Shown here piece by piece: positions 1 through 6,273 of a stretch of 9,114 nt of DNA. The notes beneath the pieces are model-generated. The model did no database searches and was not told where the DNA came from. It saw only the letters and a program-made list of their open reading frames with translations. The stretch's first letter is position 1, and each line of letters begins with the position of its first letter. The translations under genes and the position numbers were made by a program. The DNA lies in assembly GCA_009885665.1 (NCBI GenBank), contig VFKI01000157.1, forward strand, positions 1 to 9,114, read 5' to 3'. This DNA comes from Gammaproteobacteria bacterium (GTDB lineage Bacteria > Pseudomonadota > Gammaproteobacteria > DSM-16500).

Positions 1-24
1 GGGGGAGAATCGCGATTCTCCCCC
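1..24. repeat. Perfect 24-nt palindrome at the left edge
   Basis: The two 12-nt halves (GGGGGAGAATCG and CGATTCTCCCCC) are exact reverse complements. As RNA it would form a stem of about nine pairs closed by the central TCGCGA. No T-tract is visible on its right side (CTTAAG follows), and the left side is cut by the window edge, so an intrinsic terminator for a gene outside the window cannot be proven or excluded. The arms resemble GGGGGAG and TTCTCCCCC at 6324-6361, which suggests a recurring palindrome type in this genome. Confidence 0.7.
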
Positions 25-78
25 TTAAGTGGCGTCAGGCGGGCGAGCTATTTGCCCGACTAGCCATCTGAATAGTTA
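25..78 (-). repeat. Left copy of a gene-end repeat (core 52-78)
   Basis: Bases 52-78 are the exact reverse complement of 9088-9114 (27 of 27). The match stops at 79 on the inner side. On the outer side it cannot be followed because the right copy is cut by the window end, so the real element is probably longer and may include 25-51. Bases 31-64 can fold into an imperfect stem, with GCGGGC pairing to GCCCG around a loop of about nine bases, which resembles REP-type intergenic repeats. Read on the minus strand it lies 77 nt beyond the nadE stop codon, so both copies sit at gene 3' ends in the same orientation relative to the gene. Confidence 0.75.
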
Positions 79-146
79 CGCGCTCAGTACCCTCACCCGC
101 CGGCCGTAGGCCGGCGGGTGAGGGTGAGCGTGCTGAGCTGTTACGC
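75..146. repeat. Long hairpin flanked by 7-bp direct repeats (MITE-like)
   Basis: Bases 90-105 and 109-124 form a perfect 16-bp GC-rich stem around the 3-nt loop GTA. The stem can be extended by GCTCAGTA (82-89) pairing with TGCTGAGC (131-138, one G-U pair), leaving 125-130 as a bulge. An alternative extension pairs 81-86 with 125-130. The hairpin is flanked by the direct repeat GTTACGC at 75-81 and 140-146. A near-palindrome between short direct repeats looks like a tiny non-autonomous insertion. It could also help end nadE transcripts, but neither side has a U-tract, so it is not a classical intrinsic terminator. Confidence 0.6.
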
Positions 147-155
147 AAATATAAA

Positions 156-1760
156 TCAGCCGCATGTCACCGGATAGCGGCGATCGCGACCAAACGCTTT
201 ATGGTGTATGCGGGGTCCCAGCGCCGCTTGGCGGCGCTTGTATTCATTACGCGCGACGAGACCCGCGATGCGCTCAACGAGCGTGCGATCAAGGCCGTGC
301 GCGACAATTTCATCAATACTTTCTGCCTGATCAAGATGATATTCCAAAATTTTGTCTAAAATATCATAGGGTGGCAATGTGTCAGCATCTTTTTGGTTGG
401 CGGCCAATTCTGCGGTGGGTTCACGCGTTATTGTGCGTTTGGGAATGGCGGCCGCGAGGCTGTTGCGATAGTGTGCTAATTGATAAACACGCGTTTTGGG
501 AATATCTTTTAATACATTGAACCCCCCCGCCATATCACCATAAAGCGTGGCATAACCCACGGCTAGTTCGCTGCGATTACCCGTCGTCAACACAATTTTG
601 CCGGTTTGATTGGAAATAGCCATCATCAGCGTGCCGCGGCAACGTGCTTGTAAATTTTCTTCTGTTGTGTCGACCGGTTTGCCGGCAAAGCGTGTTGCCA
701 GGCTTTGTAAAAATGCGCTATAAATCGGCTCGATATCAATCAATTCATGACTGACACCCAGCGCTTTTACGACGGCATAGGCTTCTTCCAGACTGATCTG
801 TGAGGTGTGCCGCGAAGGAAGAATCACGGCATGCACTTTATCTGCGCCGAGTGCATCTACGGCAATGGCCAGCGTTAAGGCGGAATCTATACCGCCTGAT
901 ACGCCAATCAATGCGCCAGGGAAATGATTTTTGATAATATAATCACGTGTCGCACAAACTAATGCTTGATAAATGCGTGCGTCTATCGTGGGAATGGCGA
1001 GCGTCTGCGATTTGATGGGCTGACCTATCTCAATGGGGGTGCAAGTGATATTTTCCTTAAAAAACCCAGCGCAATGCGCAATGCTGCCATTAGCGTCAGC
1101 AATCAGTGAGCCGCCATCAAATACGAGATCATCTTGGCCGCCAATTAAATTACAATAAATTAAGGGTATTTTGTGATTGCGCGCAAGATTTATCAGCATT
1201 TGGCTGCGTTTTTCGTGTTTATCATATTCAAATGGCGATGCATTGGGTGCCAAAATGCATTGTGCTCCGTGATGCACGCTATCGGCTACCGTGTCTGCAA
1301 ACCATAAATCTTCACAAATGACGAGCCCTACGCTGACACCCTTAATATCGACAACGCAGGGCGATGTGCCGGCGGTAAAATAACGCTGCTCGTCAAATAC
1401 GCCATAATTGGGGAGATGACGTTTATGGTAAGTGGCGACAATATTGCCAGCATGAATTAATGAACAAGCGTTATAGAGCTTGCCATTTTGTAAATGTGGA
1501 TGGCCGACTAAACAATAAATATCTTTAATTTCTTTTTTTAATTGCCGTAAGGCTTCTTCGCAACTTTGTATAAAGTGTTTACGCAATAATAAATCTTCAG
1601 CAGGATAACCGCAGAGGGCGAGCTCTGGTAAAACGAGGACATCCGCCTGATGTTTATCGCGTGCAGTTTCTACGGTTTTTAATATTTTTTCAACATTTTC
1701 ATCAATCGCACCGACGGTGCAATTGATTTGACCTATGGCGATACGTAAAGTTCTACTCAT
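156..1760 (-). CDS. nadE: NAD+ synthase, glutamine-hydrolysing
   Basis: Catalyses the last step of NAD synthesis in the cytoplasm: nicotinate adenine dinucleotide plus ATP and glutamine-derived ammonia gives NAD. The 534-residue protein is the two-domain type. The N-terminal nitrilase-like glutaminase domain (about 4-250) shows the expected triad: E46 in LPELALCGYP, K113 in YHKRHLPNYG and C149 in VICEDLW. The C-terminal synthetase domain (about 262-534) has the ATP-pyrophosphatase loop SGGIDS (288-293), PSRHTS, TTGNRSELAVGYATLYGD and the typical ending AFGRDRRYPVT. The length is normal for the family and no catalytic residue is missing. The ATG at 1760 follows an AGGAAA ribosome site and overlaps the ygfZ stop as ATGA, which points to translational coupling. 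Downstream lies the repeat cluster at 1-146, with no clear U-tract terminator. Identification is firm. Confidence 0.97.
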   Translation of the reverse strand: MSRTLRIAIGQINCTVGAIDENVEKILKTVETARDKHQADVLVLPELALCGYPAEDLLLRKHFIQSCEEALRQLKKEIKDIYCLVGHPHLQNGKLYNACSLIHAGNIVATYHKRHLPNYGVFDEQRYFTAGTSPCVVDIKGVSVGLVICEDLWFADTVADSVHHGAQCILAPNASPFEYDKHEKRSQMLINLARNHKIPLIYCNLIGGQDDLVFDGGSLIADANGSIAHCAGFFKENITCTPIEIGQPIKSQTLAIPTIDARIYQALVCATRDYIIKNHFPGALIGVSGGIDSALTLAIAVDALGADKVHAVILPSRHTSQISLEEAYAVVKALGVSHELIDIEPIYSAFLQSLATRFAGKPVDTTEENLQARCRGTLMMAISNQTGKIVLTTGNRSELAVGYATLYGDMAGGFNVLKDIPKTRVYQLAHYRNSLAAAIPKRTITREPTAELAANQKDADTLPPYDILDKILEYHLDQAESIDEIVAHGLDRTLVERIAGLVARNEYKRRQAALGPRIHHKAFGRDRRYPVTCG

Positions 1761-2452
1761 GGAATTTCCTGTAAAGTGTCGATGACAATTGTATTGTTTT
1801 TGTCAATAAAAAATTGGGAGGCGATGCGTGCGATCGGCGCGACAATGAGCAATCTGGACGCGTCATAATCCACCAACGTGGCATCTGCGCCCTGTGCCGT
1901 ATAAATCGCTTGGCCACGCTGTAAGTCTGTTGATGTGCGGCAGTGCGCGCGATACAAAAGATGTTTAGGCTTACCACGATAATGCATGCGTGCAATAATT
2001 TCTTGGCCGGTATAACAGCCTTTAGTGAAGCTGATCATGTTAAGTGCGGTGAGCCGCAATTCATGCGTGAAAAATTTTTCACTTGTTTCAGGTAAAAGGC
2101 TGGGGATGTTTTGCGTAATTAATTGCGCGTGCCAATCAAGCGCTGGGCGGGGAAAATCGGCCGGCCAATGGTCACTGACATCTGCAAGCGTTACCTTGAA
2201 AAAAACAGCATATTTTTTTAAGCCGGCCAGTGCAATGGGGACGAGGGTTGCGGGCATTTGTAGATAAAAGCCGGTTTCCGTGTAGTGTAATTGAAATAAG
2301 CTGATGACGCGTCCTTGTGGGGTGCAGTGTGCGCCCCAGCAATTTTCGCCCGGCGCGAGGTTGACATCGCATGTCAGTTGCCCTTGGAGTAGGCGTGTGC
2401 TATCGCTGCCTGTGATGGCAAGAAGGCCGGGCTGTAGGGTGTCGGCGGACAT
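1757..2452 (-). CDS. ygfZ: YgfZ/GcvT-like folate-binding protein, compact form
   Basis: YgfZ is a tetrahydrofolate-binding cytoplasmic protein that supports assembly or repair of certain iron-sulfur enzymes such as MiaB. The signature KGCYTGQE is present at 144-151, with the family's key cysteine as C146. The N-terminal stretch ITGSDSTRLLQGQLTCDV (13-30) and LKKYAVFFKVTL (78-89) also match the family. At 231 residues it is much shorter than the roughly 326-residue Escherichia coli protein. Alignment from memory places nearly all the loss between residues 94 and 106, where about 60-70 residues of the middle region appear to be absent. The reading frame is intact, so this is not an obvious frameshift. 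It is the first gene of a two-gene unit with nadE (4-nt ATGA overlap). No strong Shine-Dalgarno precedes the ATG at 2452, but the start agrees with the family's N-terminal motif. Confidence 0.88.
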   Translation of the reverse strand: MSADTLQPGLLAITGSDSTRLLQGQLTCDVNLAPGENCWGAHCTPQGRVISLFQLHYTETGFYLQMPATLVPIALAGLKKYAVFFKVTLADVSDHWPADFPRPALDWHAQLITQNIPSLLPETSEKFFTHELRLTALNMISFTKGCYTGQEIIARMHYRGKPKHLLYRAHCRTSTDLQRGQAIYTAQGADATLVDYDASRLLIVAPIARIASQFFIDKNNTIVIDTLQEIP

Positions 2453-2457
2453 GGTGG

Positions 2458-2487
2458 CTTACTTTTACAATGATGGCTCTATATAAT
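2458..2487 (+). promoter_or_regulatory. Probable promoter of the patatin-like lipoprotein gene
   Basis: A consensus -10 box TATAAT lies at 2482-2487, giving a leader of about 25 nt before the ATG at 2520. The -35 is weak: CTTACT at 2458-2463 with an 18-nt spacer matches three of six. The same stretch must also contain the start of ygfZ transcription on the other strand, where TATTAT (2488 to 2483) is a possible -10 without a clear partner. Confidence 0.45.
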
Positions 2488-2519
2488 ACCTGTCAATCGG
2501 CACGGGGGAAAGCCACGCA

Positions 2520-3860
2520 ATGTCACGTATATTACAGCTATGCCTGTTATGCAGTTTGATACTGCTAACAGCATGCACCACTATTTCGCGTCGTTTGCAG
2601 GCTGCGGCCAATACGGCGACGACCAACTATCCGGCGGCCGAGGCGCTTGATCCTACATTAGAAAAACCACAATTTATTGATTTGAACAGCTATCCACAGC
2701 CGCAAAAACCCCGCGCGGTGTCAATTGCCATTGCGGCATCCGGGGGCGGATATCGAGCGGCCAATCTGGTGCTGGGTGTATTAATGGGGCTAGAGAAAAT
2801 TTCGCTTGCCGATAAAAAACATAATTTATTGCAAAAAGTCGACTATTTTTCGACTGTATCGGGTGGCGGTTTTGGCGCGGGTTACTACTTGACGCAATTG
2901 TATAATTATCACAAAGTGCATCCGGGCGCGTTATTTTCTTTGAATAACACAGTGAATCATATGCTGGCGCAAGATAAAGGCGTGGAGAATGATATTGATG
3001 CCAATCCGCTGCGCGCTGATCTGACGGGTTTATTGTTTTTTGGTAAAGATCGCAGCCTGAAAATTGAGCAGCGTTTAAATCAAACGTTGCTGGTGACACC
3101 ACAAGGCGGATTACGCTTAGGGGATATTTTTGCTTATCCTGCTGGTGGTCAGCATTTGCCTTATTGGGTCGCTAATGCGACGATCTATCAAAATGCAGAA
3201 ATTTTTCCTTTTACACCGGATATTCTCGCGCGTTATCGTGTGGTGCGTTATTTTAGTCATATGCAGCAAGTGAATATCACCACGCCATTCACCCATCCTT
3301 GTTATGGTTGCGATATGCCCGCCGCTGTGGGTTTGACGGCAAGCGCCAGTGTGCCATTGGCGATGCTGCCAACAACATTAGTGAGTCGCGGTTGTTATGG
3401 GCGTGATTGTTATTTGCAATTATATGATGGCGGTATTGGGGATAATCTCGGTATTTTTACCGCGCTCAGTTTATTAGTGCAAGATCATAGTAAAACAAAA
3501 GTATTGATTATCATTGATGCGTATAAAGGCATGGTTGAACCTTACTCAAGTCAGTTTGCGCCGCCCGATAGTGTGCCGCTGATGTTGCGTATCGCCTCTG
3601 CCATTACCGATGCCAGTCATGCCAATATGCGTTCACACGTTGGTTTTGTAACGCGTGATGTATTGTGTAGTAAAGGCGCCGATCGCGTGCTGGTGGTGTA
3701 CTTGGATCTCAACGATTTTCCTGCAGCACAACATGTCGGTACGCAATTAAATATGACGCTGGCGCATCAAAAGTTATTGATTAAAACAGGCGAAGCATTG
3801 GTGAAAATGCATCCGGAATTGAAACGCATTATGCGAGGCGATATAGGGGCTTGCCGCTAG
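2520..3860 (+). CDS. Patatin-like phospholipase family lipoprotein
   Basis: Predicted lipid acyl hydrolase of the patatin/cPLA2-like fold, anchored in the envelope as a lipoprotein. A hydrophobic signal peptide ends in the lipobox LTAC, with C19 as the lipidated cysteine. The next residues are Thr-Thr, not Asp, so by the E. coli sorting rule it would go to the outer membrane. The glycine-rich oxyanion motif SGGGYRAA is at 74-81. The likely nucleophile is S114 in STVSGGGFGAG, and the likely catalytic aspartate is D303 in YDGGIGDNLG. The serine motif is VSGGG rather than the usual G-x-S-x-G. Four cysteines (261, 264, 292, 297) could form disulfides in the periplasm. A GGGGGAA ribosome site precedes the ATG. 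The gene stands alone, divergent from ygfZ and convergent with pncA. Fold and location are well supported; substrate is unknown, and a role in virulence or membrane remodelling would be guesswork. Confidence 0.85.
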   Translation: MSRILQLCLLCSLILLTACTTISRRLQAAANTATTNYPAAEALDPTLEKPQFIDLNSYPQPQKPRAVSIAIAASGGGYRAANLVLGVLMGLEKISLADKKHNLLQKVDYFSTVSGGGFGAGYYLTQLYNYHKVHPGALFSLNNTVNHMLAQDKGVENDIDANPLRADLTGLLFFGKDRSLKIEQRLNQTLLVTPQGGLRLGDIFAYPAGGQHLPYWVANATIYQNAEIFPFTPDILARYRVVRYFSHMQQVNITTPFTHPCYGCDMPAAVGLTASASVPLAMLPTTLVSRGCYGRDCYLQLYDGGIGDNLGIFTALSLLVQDHSKTKVLIIIDAYKGMVEPYSSQFAPPDSVPLMLRIASAITDASHANMRSHVGFVTRDVLCSKGADRVLVVYLDLNDFPAAQHVGTQLNMTLAHQKLLIKTGEALVKMHPELKRIMRGDIGACR

Positions 3861-3866
3861 ATTATA

Positions 3867-3898
3867 TCAATGCAGTGTCCCTGTCTTTTGTAATAGAT
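3867..3898 (+). repeat. Short copy of a dispersed intergenic repeat
   Basis: Shares TCAATGCAGT (3867-3876) and TCTTTTGTAATAGAT (3884-3898) with 6373-6425, in the same order and orientation, with TCCCT between them in both. This copy is about 21 nt shorter and looks like a deletion derivative. It fills most of the 51-nt gap between the convergent patatin-like gene and pncA. I see no intrinsic terminator for either gene in that gap. Confidence 0.6.
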
Positions 3899-3911
3899 GC
3901 GTGTAGCAGCG

Positions 3912-4544
3912 TTAGAGAAGATATAGCTTAGTTGAATCAATCACATTCACACCCGCATCTGTCATTTCTAATAGGGCACGCGTGCAATCGCCGGTTTGCA
4001 ATTCGACACCACGACAACCATCCAAAATTAAATTCACACGAAAACCCGCTTGTATTGCATCGAGACAAGAAAATTTTACGCAATAATCGGTGGCTAATCC
4101 CATTATAAAAACATCGGTTACGCATCGTGCCGTTAACCAATCGGCCAGGCCGGTATCATGACGATGCGCGTTATCAAAAAATGCGCTATAACTATCTATT
4201 TCAGGGTTTGTACCTTTAAAGACTATGTGCTGAATGCGCTCGGCATCGAGTTCCGGGTGAAAGTCTGCACCTTTACTATATTGCACACAGTGATCCGGCC
4301 ATAATATTTGTTTTAATCCACCTAATTGAATGCTATCGCCAGGTTTGTGGCCGTCATGACTGGAGGCAAAACTTTTATGTCCCGCCGGATGCCAGTCGCG
4401 TGTTGCGACGATATGGTCAAATTTTTGCGTGCGTAATAATTGATTGGCAATAGCAATAACCGCATCACCCTCAGGGACGGCTAATGCGCCACCGGCACAA
4501 AAATCATTTTGTAAATCAATTAAAATTAATGCGCGTTGAGCCAT
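3912..4544 (-). CDS. pncA: Nicotinamidase (nicotinamide deamidase)
   Basis: Hydrolyses nicotinamide to nicotinate and ammonia in the cytoplasm, feeding NAD salvage through nicotinate phosphoribosyltransferase. The 210-residue isochorismatase-fold protein begins MAQRALILIDLQNDFCAGGA and carries the triad D10, K110 (FKGTNPEIDSYSAFFDN) and C155 (GLATDYCVKF). Metal ligands D50 and H52 (RDWHPAGH) and H85 (WPDHCV) are visible. Length is close to the 213 residues of the E. coli enzyme. The frame is open up to an earlier ATG at 4589, but that would add 15 residues unlike the family, so the ATG at 4544 is chosen; it has GAGAA about 8 nt upstream. It overlaps the phosphatase gene before it by 19 nt, and is the last gene of the ubiG cluster. 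It shares the NAD pathway with nadE, which is in a different operon. Confidence 0.95.
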   Translation of the reverse strand: MAQRALILIDLQNDFCAGGALAVPEGDAVIAIANQLLRTQKFDHIVATRDWHPAGHKSFASSHDGHKPGDSIQLGGLKQILWPDHCVQYSKGADFHPELDAERIQHIVFKGTNPEIDSYSAFFDNAHRHDTGLADWLTARCVTDVFIMGLATDYCVKFSCLDAIQAGFRVNLILDGCRGVELQTGDCTRALLEMTDAGVNVIDSTKLYLL

Positions 4545-5173
4545 GTGGGGAGTTCTCGTAGATGATTTAATAAAGCATGCGCACCCCAATCAGCGGGATT
4601 TTCTGCTGCAGTATAGCCATAGGTTACCGCTAAAGCATGTACGCCGGCACTGAGGCTGGCTTCCACATCGGTACGCATATCGCCGATATAAACGCATTGC
4701 GCCGGCGGGCAGGATAATAATTCACACGCATGCAATAAAGGTGCAGGGTGAGGTTTACTAAATGCCGTTGTGTCACCACTGACCACGCAGCGGGCACGCT
4801 GCAATAAGGGCAGATGTTCAAGTAGGGGTGTCGTTTGCGCGGTAAGGCGATTCGTCACAATACCCCATGGCATATTATTTTTATCGAGAAAATCCAGTGT
4901 TTCAGCGACACCCTCAAACAGCCGCGTGGTGCCAGGCATCTGTGTTTTATAAAGTGCATGTAGGCGCGCGTGTAGCGCGCGGTCGGTCGGATCAAATTCG
5001 CCTAATTGCAATAAACCCGTTGCGCCAGTGCCGGTGACGGGGCGAATAGTGGCGTGTGGCAGCGGCGGACGGCCGTGTTCAGCAAGGAGTGTATTTAATA
5101 AATTGGCAATATCATCGGCAGTATCGAGCAAGGTGCCGTCGAGATCGAATAATACACTGCGTATCATTTTCAT
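4526..5173 (-). CDS. mupP: HAD phosphatase, MupP/Gph type
   Basis: Haloacid dehalogenase-family phosphatase of 215 residues. Motif I is FDLDGTLLDT with D10 and D12, motif II is VTNR with T107, motif III is SKPHP with K140, and motif IV is YIGDMRTDVEA with D165 and D169. The ending GYTAAENPADWGA resembles MupP of Pseudomonas, the N-acetylmuramate 6-phosphate phosphatase of the recycling route that uses AnmK, AmgK and MurU. In Pseudomonas mupP also lies next to ubiG, as here. Automatic annotation would probably say phosphoglycolate phosphatase (gph), and that activity cannot be excluded from sequence. The start at 5173 overlaps the ubiG stop as ATGA and has a good GAGGAAA ribosome site; an ATG two codons in (5167) is possible but less well spaced. 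Enzyme family certain, substrate likely but not proven. Confidence 0.8.
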   Translation of the reverse strand: MKMIRSVLFDLDGTLLDTADDIANLLNTLLAEHGRPPLPHATIRPVTGTGATGLLQLGEFDPTDRALHARLHALYKTQMPGTTRLFEGVAETLDFLDKNNMPWGIVTNRLTAQTTPLLEHLPLLQRARCVVSGDTTAFSKPHPAPLLHACELLSCPPAQCVYIGDMRTDVEASLSAGVHALAVTYGYTAAENPADWGAHALLNHLRELPTWLNAH

Positions 5174-5883
5174 AGTTTCCTCGCATGAACTAAATAATTA
5201 ACACTGACATCTGTCGTGAGCTGCGCCATTTTAGTCAAAGGATTGTATTGTAAACCACTGAGGTTGACGAGCGTAAGACCCGCATCTTGTAATAAATTCG
5301 CTAATTCAGCTGGGCGGATGAATTGACGAAAATGATGGGTATTACGCGGCAGTAGACGCAAAACATATTCCGCACCAACAATTGCTGTTAGCCATGCTTT
5401 AGGGGTGCGATTTAAAGTAGAAAAAAATAAATCGCCGCCTGCTTGGGTCAATTGTGCGCAGGCGTTGATGATGCTGGCAGGGTCGGGAACATGTTCTAGC
5501 ATTTCAAAACAGGTGATGATATCGAATTGGCCGGGCTCGGCTGCGGCAAGTGCTTCAGCCGCAATTAAACGATAATCTATGGTGAGTTTGCTTTCATGGG
5601 CATGGAGTTGCGCAGTTTGCAACGCGGCTTCGGCGAGATCGATGCCGGTGACCTTGGCGCCTAAGCGTGCGAGGCTTTCGCTGAGAATGCCACCACCGCA
5701 GCCAACATCAAGTAGCTTTTTATTGGGCAGTGTGCAGCGTTGTTCTATATAGTCGACGCGCGTGGGGTTGATGGCATGCAAAGTTGCCATTTCACCGTCA
5801 GTTTGCCACCAGCTATGGGCAAGCCGACTGAAATGGTCAATTTCAGTGCGGTTGACGTTGCTATGATAGTTGTTGTTAAACAT
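5170..5883 (-). CDS. ubiG: Ubiquinone biosynthesis O-methyltransferase
   Basis: S-adenosylmethionine-dependent enzyme that performs both O-methylations of the ubiquinone ring, at the inner face of the cytoplasmic membrane. The 237-residue protein has the SAM-binding motif LLDVGCGGGILSESLARLG (57-75), the acidic ribose-binding residue D82 in GID, and the UbiG motif FEMLEHVPDP (126-135). The stretch 164-187 around VLRLLPRNTHHFRQF is typical of UbiG and includes the part linked to membrane contact. The N-terminus HSNVNRTEIDHFSRLAHSWW aligns with the E. coli start, so the ATG at 5883 is kept although its ribosome site is weak. It is the first gene of a tight unit with the phosphatase (4-nt overlap) and pncA. 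A promoter lies just upstream on the minus strand. Identification is firm. Confidence 0.96.
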   Translation of the reverse strand: MFNNNYHSNVNRTEIDHFSRLAHSWWQTDGEMATLHAINPTRVDYIEQRCTLPNKKLLDVGCGGGILSESLARLGAKVTGIDLAEAALQTAQLHAHESKLTIDYRLIAAEALAAAEPGQFDIITCFEMLEHVPDPASIINACAQLTQAGGDLFFSTLNRTPKAWLTAIVGAEYVLRLLPRNTHHFRQFIRPAELANLLQDAGLTLVNLSGLQYNPLTKMAQLTTDVSVNYLVHARKL

Positions 5884-5912
5884 GAGACTTGTCGTAGGCC
5901 TTGGTTGTGATT

Positions 5913-5942
5913 ATTATACCCTGGTGTTGGGCACGTTGTAAC
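5913..5942 (-). promoter_or_regulatory. Probable promoter of the ubiG-mupP-pncA unit
   Basis: On the minus strand a perfect TATAAT (5918 to 5913) is preceded by GTTACA (5942 to 5937, four of six matches to TTGACA) with an 18-nt spacer. The start site would fall near 5906, leaving a leader of about 23 nt before the ubiG ATG. Its -35 overlaps the candidate -35 of the divergent small gene, so the two promoters may compete for polymerase. Confidence 0.55.
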
Positions 5943-5964
5943 TGCTCATATTTCATTTTTCAAT
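5936..5964 (+). promoter_or_regulatory. Candidate promoter of the Thr-rich protein gene
   Basis: TTGTAA (5936-5941) and TTCAAT (5959-5964) each match four of six consensus bases and are 17 nt apart. The start site would be near 5971, very close to the ribosome site, so the leader would be about 11 nt. This is tight and makes the call tentative; the true promoter may lie slightly upstream. Confidence 0.25.
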
Positions 5965-5981
5965 TTAAAAGGAAACTTTGT

Positions 5982-6251
5982 ATGAAGAAAACAATTCTTG
6001 CTACTGGCTTGCTGGCAACGGCGTTGGTTGCAGGTGCAGCTTTTGCGGATGAAGCAACCACAACTACGACTCAAACACCAGCGGCTACCACTGACGCCAC
6101 CACCAGCACTGCGACCAGCACAACCGGTACACAGACTGCTTCCAGTGACACGACCGGTACGACTGGCACAACTGATACGGCCGGCGCAACTGATGCGACT
6201 GGCACCACGGGTTCAACAGATACCACAACTACCACGACTGGCAGCAAGTAA
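5982..6251 (+). CDS. Small secreted threonine-rich protein, function unknown
   Basis: Not recognised as a known family. The 89-residue product starts with a textbook Sec signal peptide: MKK, a hydrophobic core, and cleavage expected after AFA at residue 22. The mature 67 residues are low complexity: 34 are Thr, the rest mostly Ala, Gly, Asp and Ser, with one Gln pair, one Pro, one Glu and a single Lys at the very end. There is no Cys or aromatic residue, the net charge is acidic, and TGTTD/AGATD-like units repeat near 37-63 of the mature part. All four Thr codons are used, so this is not simple triplet slippage. The ATG at 5982 has AAAAGGAAA 8 nt upstream; an upstream in-frame ATG at 5901 would spoil the signal peptide. 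The gene lies alone, divergent from ubiG. It is probably exported to the periplasm or surface as a disordered peptide; its role is unknown. Confidence 0.8.
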   Translation: MKKTILATGLLATALVAGAAFADEATTTTTQTPAATTDATTSTATSTTGTQTASSDTTGTTGTTDTAGATDATGTTGSTDTTTTTTGSK

Positions 6252-6273
6252 TTTAAGCCATAAACGTGAGTTG

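Noticed and set aside
90..124. Classical intrinsic terminator of nadE
   Set aside because: The stem is strong but no U-tract follows in the nadE direction; it is listed as a hairpin repeat instead.
1..146. CRISPR array at the left edge
   Set aside because: The repeats differ from each other and have no regular spacing or spacers.
2025..2372. Frames on both strands inside ygfZ that might indicate a frameshifted longer YgfZ
   Set aside because: Their translations do not resemble the missing middle region of YgfZ, so the short protein looks like a true internal loss.
4545..4589. Longer pncA start at 4589
   Set aside because: The 15 extra residues do not fit the family, would deepen the overlap with the phosphatase gene, and the ATG at 4544 matches the start of known nicotinamidases.
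5901..5981. In-frame N-terminal extension of the Thr-rich protein from an ATG at 5901
   Set aside because: It has no ribosome site, overlaps the ubiG promoter region, and would bury a textbook signal peptide that starts at 5982 behind a good AAAAGGAAA site.
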